Source: Utricularia gibba (lineage: Eukaryota; Streptophyta; Magnoliopsida; Lamiales; Lentibulariaceae). From it: DNA of 64,000 nt. The stretch lies in contig NEEC01000007.1 of NCBI GenBank assembly GCA_002189035.1, forward strand, positions 2,790,001 to 2,854,000, in the 5' to 3' direction. The notes below the pieces were generated by a model. That model worked only from the letters and a program-made list of their open reading frames with translations. It was not told the origin of the DNA and did no database searches. Within the stretch, counting starts at the first letter, position 1. Every line of letters starts with the position of its first letter. The position numbers were made by a program, and so were the translations under genes. Positions 25,147 to 35,011 of this stretch are shown in pieces.

Positions 25147-27390
25147 TCATTCATCTGCGATGCCCAAAATCCTGTAGGGAGGAGGATAACCTTCGTGGGA
25201 TGGCAAACTGGGGTGTGAATGAACCAGCACGCCCAAGAAGCTCGCATTTGCGTTGCAGGGCTGAGCACACAAGCTCGTTACTAGCTTCAGAGTTTTGGAC
25301 TGGACAGACTTCAGGGGGAAAATGATTTGAGCAAACGACGGCTGATCCCATGAGGTAATTCAGTGATGGGAGATGAGGGCCACATGAGAGATCAGGGAGG
25401 ATCCCGGGAATGAATTCGAAGGCGTACTTACGTGGTTCAACAGTCTGTTATTATTTCTGGCACCATGGGATCCACAGTGGCGGGATTTCAAGGTGTCGTT
25501 CTTGGAATCCGACGGCTCCAACAGCCTGCATGGAATTGCACTTGGAGAGTTGGCAGCTCCCGCAATATGACAGCGTAGCTGTGCACATCAGATCTGCTTG
25601 TGACAAACCAAAAAAGTATACAAGATCGACAACCATGGTGGAAAACTAAACATATAGGCTCACCAGTCACTTCTCATGTGAAGGTTCGTTTGTTAGAACC
25701 TCTGGAGCCATCCACTCTGCCTACACATGGGACAACAAGAACCTAGTAACAATCAGAGTTCACAGCTTAGCAGGAAAACCCACAACTATATAATTCACAA
25801 GAAGCCATAGAAGTTGCAAAGGAACTCGACGAAGGAAGAAACTGCCAACTTAATTTGAACGTAGTCTTAAAACGAATTCAACAGAGGAACAAGGATTAGA
25901 AACTCAAATTATGACCTACAGAGCCATTCCATTCAGCTCTGTAGACCTCATAATATGACATGAAAAGCGCAGAATTTATGACAAGTTGGTACCCACAGGT
26001 AAAATTTTTTTTGTGAAAGCAATGCAATATACATCCGCGAAGATTGTAGGCTGAAGAAAATTGGCAAAGAAAACATGCAATTTTACAAGTAATAGGTAAA
26101 GAATTCAAATCACTAAAATGAACTTCCACAATTCTTACATATGCCGATCCCTTCACCAATCCGAAGATCCTCCCAGCCACCCCCATCAATCCTGGAATCA
26201 ATTTGAAAATTTTGAACTCTCCCAGTACTGCGATCAGCTGACGATAAGATAAGATAAGATACTGCGCATTCTCAGATGGATCCGCAAATCTTTAGCCAGC
26301 AGCATTGATATCATTTGATGTCAGTTCATTTTTAGATGTTACAGGCACACTTTGTTCTCTCAAAATACTGGACAATGGTACATCCCCAAAACTCCGCAAG
26401 TCAAACAGGTTTTCTCTGAAGGTTCATCTGAGAACGCACATTTATCCAAAAGAGCAGCATGAGAATCTTCATTTAAAACTGGTCCCTTAGCAGTAAAGCA
26501 GGAATTTTATTCCAACCATTTTCGCTTGCCACCACTAATCGAAACTTCCCACTCATGACTCAAATGCTCAATCTGGGTGTACAGTGCTTAAAGGTATATA
26601 CTCATCATCCGATTTCACCAAGTTTGCAGCACCTTCATCGGTTCCGATACAGCAACTCGCCTTCACTAGCTTACACGAAAGGTTGATTCGGTCAGGAAGA
26701 ACCTAGAAGCCAAGATTTACAATACAAGTTGAGGAAGCTGGTCCATGCATCAAGATTCGGTGAGCAAGGACCTAGGAAACCATGTATTCGATGCATTATC
26801 CAAAATGTAGCATTCCAAGGACATGCGAATGATTCACATCAGCTGGACGAATGACTAAGACGACCTCCTCTCCAACATCATCCAATATCGCAGGTTCCTC
26901 AAGTTCTTGCAGCGATGGAATTCTTGATCGGGAATCCGATTTTGAGTCCATCATAAAAACGTCACAAAATCCATCTATTACTTTCTCATCATCACAATTT
27001 ACAACATCATGCCACTGAATGAAAAAATCAAGCCATGAAACTAGATCAGAGCAACGACATCAAAATTGAATACTGAAAAATACCCAGTATCGCAGAGAAG
27101 GAAATTCCTCGAGATTTTGGGAATGCGAGCGGTCGAGGCTAATCGTTTTGGCAGCGTCAATTTGAGCTGTTGCCGAGTCAACCCCGGCCTTCATCGGAAA
27201 CACCAACTGCCAGCGCCAATTGCAATTCGAACTCTTCCTCAAAGAAACTAAAACGTCCATCACATATCGAATTCTCGTTCTCCGACGACACCAATGTTTG
27301 GGGCAAATCAGTGGCTGCAATCACGAACTTTGAGAGGACGCATCCAGCGCAGGATGACGCCGACGGTGGTCATGGTTCCCGATAACAAGT
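25147..27390 (-). pseudogene. EDR1-like Raf-type MAPKKK pseudogene
   Basis: Minus-strand fragments follow the order of an EDR1/CTR1-type MAPKKK. From the 5' side: EEEFELQLALAV (about 27210-27250); after a frame break, SATAQIDAAKTISL and EFPSLRYW; WHDVVNCDDEKVIDGF (near 27000); the EDR1-domain block LPDRINLSCKLVKASCC and GTDEGAANLVK (about 26600-26700); the start of the kinase domain WEDLRIGEGIGI (near 26150) and EVYRAEWNGS (near 25930); then EWMAPEVLTNEPSHEK (near 25690), DVHSYAVILRELPTL, AVGAVGFQERHLEIP, DPMVPEIITDC and finally PSFAQIIFPLKS (near 25330). Between WNGS and EWMAPEV there is no VAVKKF, HRDLK or DFG block, so the catalytic Lys and Asp residues are absent. A Trp codon after IITDC is a stop, the glycine loop reads SYYEV, and at least two frameshifts occur. 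It cannot make a kinase. Transcription is possible but unknown. Confidence 0.85.
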
Positions 27391-28196
27391 TTGCGCAAAA
27401 AATGACACGTTTCATGGATCAAAAAAACGGCACCGAATCAGACACGATGGATTAATCACTCACTCCCCGACGATGATAGGGAAATTTGCAACCGCCAACA
27501 CGGTTTCAACCAGCCGCTTCGAAGCAAATCCGGTCCGCCCCACCCGGTTCAAAATCCAGTGGTCTTCGCAACCAAATCTCCGGCACATCTGACTATCAGA
27601 TATTCCCATACCCTCCAATCATAACCATATAATTAACACCATATAGTTTCAAGTTACTTATTCGGTTCTCTACTTCTTATATATCTTATTCTTTGACATT
27701 TCGACGTTTACTTCGAATGTATTAGAAAATTCACCACCATCCTTCAAGTGTAAACATCACATGTGTAAAAAAATTAGTCATAGTGTGTAAGATAGAAATG
27801 TAGGATAGTACAATTTCTTTATTTGAATGTGCGGACACCTACAATCAATCAAAACTTGTTCAACAATAATATTTTGTATTTAACTCAAGTAAATGAAAGC
27901 TACATTATAAGCATATCTTATGATGTTGTAATGGTATACACTTTCTCTTGTCATAGTGTATGATGAAAAAAGATAAAATAGTCCAATTTGCTTATTTAAA
28001 TGTGTCGACACCTACAATCAATTGAGCCTTTCAACAATAATATACGAGTTTGACACAAAGTTTATTTAAATACTATAGCATTTAACTCAAGTGAATGTAA
28101 GTTGCATTAGAAGTGTATCTTGTAATACTGTTAGAATTCCAAGGAGTCAAATAATTTCTCATACTTAAATCATCTTTCCCAGATTTTTCTCCAACC
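27391..28196. other. Intergenic DNA between the kinase relic and the exostosin gene
   Basis: About 800 bases, AT-rich after 27600. A roughly 150-200-base sequence recurs loosely (TGTGTAAG or TAGTGTATGATG, then ATTTGAATGTG(C/T)GGACACCTACAATCAAT(C/T)) at about 27780-27900 and 27950-28110, a local direct duplication. No gene seen. Confidence 0.5.
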
Positions 28197-30537
28197 ATGG
28201 CCAAAAGAGCCCGGAATCCTCCAGTTCTGTGCGCCTCCTCCCTCCTCCTCCTCTTCCTCATCTTCTGCTGGTTGAACACTCGGCTCACCATCTTCTCCCC
28301 CTCCACGATCTCCCCCGGCGGAGACCTCGCTGTATGATCACGAATGAATACATTTGATATGTTCAGAAGAGTAGACGCTAACAGTGCATTTCATGCAGAT
28401 CATCCGAAGAACGGGGATTGAGGAGGGTTTAGGGAGAGCCCGCACTGCGATCCGTGAAGCAGCGAGGGCGCAGTCCTACAACGCGTATGGCAAGAACCAG
28501 ACGTTCGTTCCCAGAGGCGCCGTTTACAGAAACGCCTTCGCCTTTCATCAGTTAAGAATCTCTTCCTGACTTCATCTTCAATGGCGGCTCACAGATAATA
28601 TCATCAGTGCGTGTGTAAAGTACAAGGGTTACCATTTTTTGATTGTGATGGAAATAGGGAGAATTTAAAAATAATAAAGGAGTAGTATAATAGAATAATA
28701 ATATTATTATTATAACAAGATTTCGATATTATGCATCAAAAAGTAGGTCAAAGATGGATTTGAAATTTTGCATTAGTGGCATAATTCCAAATTTTAAAGA
28801 TATCCAATTTTAGGGTTTAGGGTTTGTTGGTTAAACCCTATCAACTTAGATACTTGGGTTGAATCAAATTTTGCATTAGTTGTGTAATTCCCAATTTAAA
28901 GATGTCTAGTTTTAATATTTAGTGTTTAGGGTTTGTTGGTTAAATCCTATCAAATTCGATACTCAAATCAAATCAAATTTTGCATGAGTGGTATAATTCC
29001 AAATTTTAAAGATATCCAATTTTAGGGTTTAGGGTTTGTTGGTTAAACCCTATCAACTTAGATACTTGGGTTGAATCAAATTTTGCATTAGTTGTGTAAT
29101 TCCCAATTTAAAGATGTCTAGTTTTAATATTTAGTGTTTAGGGTTTGTTGGTTAAATCCTATCAAATTCGATACTCAAATCAAATCAAATTTTGCATGAG
29201 TGGTATAATTCCCAATTTTAAAGATGTCTAATTTTCGGATTTCAAGTTTAGGGTTTGTTGGTTAAATCTGATCAAATTCAATACTCGGATCGAATCAATG
29301 GATTAGTTAACAATTGTTAATTAAAAATATGGGAAATAATGAGTAGATGTGTGTTTTTTTAATTGGTTAAATAAGAATATTGCAATTGGACTGACTATTT
29401 TACCGCTAAACCTCTTATTATTTGATTTGCAATATTTTTCAGAAGTTATATTGAGATGGAGAAGAGATTCAAAATCTGGGTGTACGAACATGGAGAGCCC
29501 CCGTTGTTTCATGGGGGGCCTATGAAAGAGATTTACTCCATTGAAGGCCACCTCATCGACCACCTCGAGTCGCCGGAGAGTCCGTTTGCCGCCGCGAGCC
29601 CCGACGAAGCTCATGTCTTCTTCCTTCCAATCAGCATTGCTAAGATCGTGCATTTTCTCTATCTCCCCCGCAGTGACTACCACCGGGGTCGTCTCCACCG
29701 GGTCGCCGATGATTATCTCTTCGTTGCATCCCAGAAATACCTGTACTGGAACCGGAGCGACGGGGCTGATCATTTCTTCGCTTCGTGTCATGATTGGGTG
29801 AGTATGAAAAAATGATTTTCTTTTTTTTTTTTTTCATTCTGGTCTTTGATTACTTGAATTTTGTGTAGGCACCGGAGATTTCTCTTTCAAGGCCACAATT
29901 CAAGAATCTAATTCGAGTACTCTGCAATGCTAACACCTCCGAAGGGTTTGACCCGAGAAGGGACGCCACGTTGCCGGAAATCAAAATAGGGTATAACCTC
30001 ACGCCTTTGGGTCTCAAGAAAATTCCTGGCGGTGAACGTCCAATTCTCGCTTCCTTCGCGGGAGGCATCCACGGTGATGTGAGAAAGAGACTATTCGAGT
30101 ACTGGAGAGACAAAGACAAGGACATCCAAGTACACGAATATCTCCCTAGGAACATGAATTACGCAAAAATGCTATCGAAATCCAAGTTCTGCATCTGCCC
30201 AAGCGGATATGAAGTTGCGAGCCCGAGGTTGGTTGAATCTTTTCACGCTGGGTGTGTGCCCGTGATTGTCTCCGATGGTTATTCGTTGCCGTTCAGCGAC
30301 GTTCTTGACTGGACCCAATTTTCGGTGTATGTTCCGGTGGAAAAGATACCTGAGATGAAGAAGATCTTGCTGGGGATTGGGGAAGATGAATACAGGGAGA
30401 AGCAAGAACAAGTTTTTAAGGTGAAAATGCACTTTGAGTTTCATCGTCCTCCGCAGCCTTATGATCTGCTGAATATGGTGATTCATTCTGTTTGGCTTAG
30501 GAGGCTTAATTTGAGGTTAAGTCATGGGATTCAGTAG
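28197..30537 (+). CDS. Exostosin-family glycosyltransferase (GT47)
   Basis: Type II Golgi membrane protein of the exostosin family; plant members add sugars to cell-wall polysaccharides, but substrate cannot be read from sequence. Exons 28197-28331, 28399-28550, 29443-29797 and 29869-30537 join in phase (GT-AG) to 436 residues. Residues about 11-26 are a single hydrophobic signal-anchor (CASSLLLLFLIFCWL). The catalytic region starts with FKIWVYEHGEPPLFH and has DEAHVFFLP, a HFFASCHDW site, and the nucleotide-sugar-binding block SKFCICPSGYEVASPRLVE, FHAGCVPVIVSD and LPFSDVLDW. It ends in a basic tail. Length and domain order are normal for the At5g25310/At3g07620 type. Intron 2 (about 890 bases) is enlarged by a tandem repeat. 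Convergent with PLD alpha, stop codons 142 bases apart. Confidence 0.94.
28750..29300. repeat. Tandem repeat with 212-base higher-order unit in an intron
   Basis: Monomers of about 102 and 110 bases alternate to make a 212-base dimer. The first full dimer starts at 28801 and the second at 29013; they are almost identical. Partial monomers flank both ends. Each monomer holds one or two TTTAGGG units followed by TTTGTTGGTTAAA. It lies inside intron 2 of the exostosin-type gene. The near identity of the two dimers implies recent duplication; the divergence between the two monomer types implies an older one. Confidence 0.92.
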
Positions 30538-30679
30538 CTTTTTTTTTTTTTTTTCTTTCTGTATAGAATCCTCGAAGGCCTTCGACTGTTTTAGTAGAAA
30601 ATGCACTTTTGATGCAGCAAAGAAATGGAAAGATTTGATTCGTATAGCCATCTTCTAGAGTTGAATGTTACAGTTTGCT

Positions 30680-33398
30680 TTAGGTGGTGAGAATGGGAGG
30701 AAGATAATCCGACTTCGTCCCAAGAACACGAGCTTTTGTATCAGGGAAGCATTCGAGTCCCGGAATGGCACTGATCTCTCCATCGGCGGAGATCCTCACT
30801 GGGTAGCTAAGGAGATGCCCTGGAAGATCATCATGAAGCGTTTGGATTGAGTACAAATTCCAATTTTGATCAGCCACATCCCTCACATTTCTAACACATT
30901 CCATGCTTTCGGGCTGAAGAAACGTGTCGCTTTCACGCAGAAGATGCTCCGACCAAAGGGCCATCCTGAAGCCAAATATTTGGCCTCTTGCTGATCCCTT
31001 AGAGGCAATGTGTCGTGGTTGAAAGCCTCCCATTGCAATTTCAGTATCTCTTGCCCCATCCATTGATCTTTGGTTTATGTTGGCTGATCCAATGATTATG
31101 TATTCATCGTCAACTGTTGAATGAAAAGAAAGAAAGAGCAGAAACAGTCGTAGGTGAATGGATCTTGATTGAAAATAGTCTGCAAGATGGTTTATTGAAA
31201 TGTTACCTATCATCATTTTTGAGTGAACGTAGATCATGAATCGTCTGGCGTCTTGTGCTCGTTTGTAATCAGTATCAGGCTCTGGGTATTCCTGAGGATT
31301 ATGTTCTTCAGGGGTCTTGATCTCTCTGTTGCCTAAGCAGAAAAACATTAGATAGTCTCTCAAGTCTGCATTCTGGATCCCCTTGGTCTTCAAGGCATTA
31401 GCGATATCTGTGTACATCATTTCGATTGTTCTTCTCTGCCAGTCTAAAATTGCTTGAACTGAATTGCTATCAGGGATGCCTTCTGGCCACATTGGAAGTA
31501 CAACATAGACGGCAAATCGTTCTCCATCTTGAATCTTGCTCACTATCTTCAATGAAAGTTCCTTCGGTATGAGGTTTAGTGCATTGATCTCTTCAAGCTT
31601 GATGCCATCTTTCTGCTTCCATTCATATGAGCTTCCTATGAAGTATTGGTTTTCAATATATATGAAGTTTTTTGCTCTGCGGATGGCATTGATGTAGGCA
31701 TCTTGGATGCTTCTGTCTATCACTTTATCCTTCCCCATGATGAGACCTAACTCTGCTGCTTTACTTGGGCTATCTGGGAAATCAAAAGCTGCTGCACCAT
31801 CTATTGATCTGAATATTTGTATGTTCCATGCTTCAGGATCTTGAGAAAATGTGACTTCCGTGGGACGAGCGATGTATCTGTTGTCAAGGTCATTGATTGT
31901 GAAAAGATATTGGCTACCAACCTGTTTCTTCCACCTCTGCTCAAAGTTGTACAGCACGTCCCAAGCAGCCGATCCTTCAATACGGCAGTGGATATCATGC
32001 CATGGCTCCCTCGGGCCGCCTTTCGTGATTGAAGCTCCGGGGAAGTTTGGCTGATGAAAGTCATCCCGGTGGACATTCTCCAGAGTCCTGAAAAGCGAGT
32101 GATCCTTGGTATCATATCTTCCATCACAGAGATCAATTCCTCCAAGGAAACTAACGATGGTTCTCTTTCTTGACTGTCCTCCGGGGAGCTCACTGTCCAC
32201 CACCACTGTCTTTTGGTGATGAGTGAACATGGTGGAAACCTGAATCCCTTGGAAAATGCTTGCTTCCCTGTCAGGATTCCTAGGACATAAAACACAGTGC
32301 ACGTTGGTGTTCTGAAAGTAGTCTTTCGTCTCTTGATCGTGGGTTGCCATCAGCCCATCTTTCTTGAAGTCCGCAACAGAAGTTCTGTCATCCCACACGA
32401 GCATCAGTACATTCACACCCTCATCTGCCTTCCTGGTCAGCAGCTCTCCCAGAGTCATCTCCCCGCCCGGTCTCCGTGCTTCCCTGTCACGGATCAGCGT
32501 GATCTTTGTGTAAATGGACCATCCAGCGATATATATCAAGTGTTTCGCGTTTGCAATGGCATCAAATATGTCCTCCCAGCAACACTGAGGCTTGAAGTAT
32601 CCCTTGGACATAAGAAACTGAGTCACATCATCATTTATCATGTGAGCATCAGGGTAAAGTGTAACTCTGCATCCTTGTCTCTGCTTGAAGAATGTGTTGG
32701 GCACCCCACCGAAAGTTGGTGTTTTGATCCCCTGAGACCAGTTACCATCCTCATGAGCATGAAAAAACTGCAGCTTTACATGGAGTTTTGAACCCCCATG
32801 TACAGGATTCATGTCTTCATCCAGTATCTGAAGCCATCTGTCGACGGCTCGTTGCCCTCGCAGCATCTCTTCAACAGGCAAGTAAGCTCTCCCAATCACC
32901 CTTGCTCCCACAGGATCATTGTACTTTACAGTGAAAATCACATTAGAAACTGTGTGAGCGCAGTAGATATGAAAACTTTCATTCCACTGTGGATTTGAAC
33001 CTGCCATCATTCGAGTCCGCCCCACCCTCGCCTTGTCTAAATCAATGGTAGCATAGATCCTCGACTCTCCAAGCTGCCAAAGTTTGCTCTTTCATCAGCA
33101 GGAAAGCTGGAAAACTCTTGTCTCAAAGACTCTATGGACATACCTCAGACCAGCAAGACATAATCTTCCTTACTTGTGACCAGAGCCCTTCATTTATCTT
33201 TTGTGAACTCTTATCCTTTATCATGATCAGAACACAGGATCACAGCAACAGTTTGAGACAAAGAATGGAGAAAAGAGGTTATAAACTGAAATTTGGGCGT
33301 ACCCTGCCACAGAGATCCGAGGTAAATAGCCTTCTTTTCAATCTATCAACTTCAAAAATGGTTGCATGGATTGTACCATGGATCACAGAAGCAGCCAT
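30680..33398 (-). CDS. PLDALPHA1: Phospholipase D alpha
   Basis: Hydrolyses membrane phospholipids such as phosphatidylcholine to phosphatidic acid; C2-type plant PLD, active at millimolar calcium, central in ABA and stress signalling. Exons 33303-33398, 31207-33073 and 30680-31113 join in phase to 798 residues. A C2 domain (about 1-140) starts [15 protein letters not shown]. The two HKD motifs are [11 protein letters not shown] and [13 protein letters not shown], the second split by an 93-base intron that happens to have no stop and gives a long read-through frame. [10 protein letters not shown] and a C-terminal [13 protein letters not shown] match PLD alpha1. The C2 segment between EVDRL and YATIDL is about ten residues shorter than in typical PLD alpha, which accounts for 798 rather than about 808. 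Start is the ATG before AASVIHGT. Confidence 0.96.
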
Positions 33399-35011
33399 TG
33401 CATGAAACCTTCTTTCTTCTGCATCTGCGTACGTATGTATATATACGTACATACATGTTTTAGGAAAGGAGTACACAAAAAGGTAAGCATAGCGTTTGTC
33501 TTTGAGGTGAAGAAATGGATGATTGGTGAAGTTGGGTAAGCTGGAAAATTGCGAGGGAGGGAATCTCAAGCATAGAATGCAAGTTTCCTGAGTTTGAGGA
33601 GCTGAGATGCTTGCAGATTCCTCCAAAAATACTTATGCGATCCATTGTCGATTCTGTGTTTGAACATCCAGCCTTTTTCGTTCATTGCCATGTCGCAGCT
33701 GATTTTTTCTCTTTGTATTCTATGTTTAATGAATTATTAATCCACCTATAAATGGAATGCAACTAGAGATTTAGGATTGATGGATGATTGCATGTGTTAC
33801 ATTTTAACCCCTTCTCTTATTTATTTAAAATTCTTAATATTATCATTATTTTCTATCTTTCAATTTATTCTTTAATTTCAATACAAAATTTTTTAAATGT
33901 ACATTTATTTTTAAGTACTAATATTTATCAGTCACCACAATCCAAAACTAAAATCCTGTATCAGTTTTAAATTTAATGTATTTAATTTACATAAATATTA
34001 AAATAAAGAATATTAAAAATACTCTCTCACTAATCAAAAAAATAAAAAATATTAAAATTAATAAAATAATTTTTATAGTTCATCAAAAAGACATAATGTT
34101 GATGGGGTAAGAATCTGATGAGGATAATCGATCTCTGAAAAGCTGTCAAAAGGTGCACTAACGGGAAATTGTCGGCCGACAGATCGATATGTGTCAGAGA
34201 TACAGTTTGAAAACCGGCTGAATTACGGCAGAGCAGATGATGATTTGTTGAAAAGCCGGATTATAGTACAAGCATGGAAAGCAACCGGTAACCACATGAG
34301 TCATGATTCGGTCAGATCGATTTCTTTTATAAGTAGGAGAAATCTTGAATGAAAACGGGTTCGGTCCTGGACTTTCCAACTTGTATTTCCTCTACTCACC
34401 TTCGTCTAATGAAGATTTTCTCTGATGAGCTCTGATAGTTTTGTAGTTTTTCCGCCCTTTGACGGTTTCCACGTAAAAAATCTTCACCTCTCTTTATTTC
34501 GGTGAACCACGTCAAACCACGCATCCAAACCATACCCGGATCCAGCCCACTCGACCATTTTCATGAACTAACAATCGATTCTAATTTCAGTATCAATTTT
34601 CACGCTTAACAAATGTAAAAGAGTATAAATGAAAAATAAGAATTAGTATAAATGTATAATTAATAACAGTATAATTTAAAAGACATAGTATTAATAAAAT
34701 TAGTATAATTTTGCATTTATACTAATTCATCAAAAAGACATTATTATATCTAGGTTGTATAAAGAGCATCTGGAATGATTATATTTTGCAGTAACAACAT
34801 AGAAGAGGTCATTGGAAAGAGCATGCAGCTGGGTGCCAGGTTAATGTGTTGAGTCTGAATGCTTAACTACTGTGGAAATGTGCAGTTTTTTTGGCTAGGT
34901 GTCAATGGGGTTGCTTCCTTTTATCTGCAGAAGACTTCATCTTTTGAACTTGCTGTTCCATCCTAACTTTACTTCTTCCAAACAATCTGAAAGTAGTGTG
35001 ATCTTGAACTT
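33399..35011. other. Intergenic DNA, PLD promoter side and repeats
   Basis: Upstream of PLD alpha the first few hundred bases are its probable promoter and 5' UTR. From 33750 the DNA is AT-rich. A copia-LTR-like stretch lies at about 34100-34610. The last 200 bases are the 3' flank of the AFG1-like gene. Confidence 0.5.
34100..34610 (+). mobile_element. Copia-like LTR fragment
   Basis: Contains a TATA-like TTTTATAAGTAGG at about 34327, then the motif GGTTTCCACGTAAAA at 34465-34479 typical of the R-U5 part of plant Ty1/copia LTRs. The same order (TATAAATAG, CT-rich stretch, TTTTTCC, GGTTTCCACGTAAAA) occurs at 59739-59888. No internal coding sequence is next to it, so it looks like a solo or truncated LTR. 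Borders are not resolved. Confidence 0.45.

Noticed and set aside
28750-29300. CRISPR-like regular repeat
   Set aside because: Units are about 100 bases with no unique spacers and lie in a plant intron; it is an ordinary tandem repeat.
30680-33025. Single 781-codon PLD reading frame
   Set aside because: It reads through an in-frame intron at the second HKD motif; the spliced model restores MMIVDDEY and the first exon lies further upstream.
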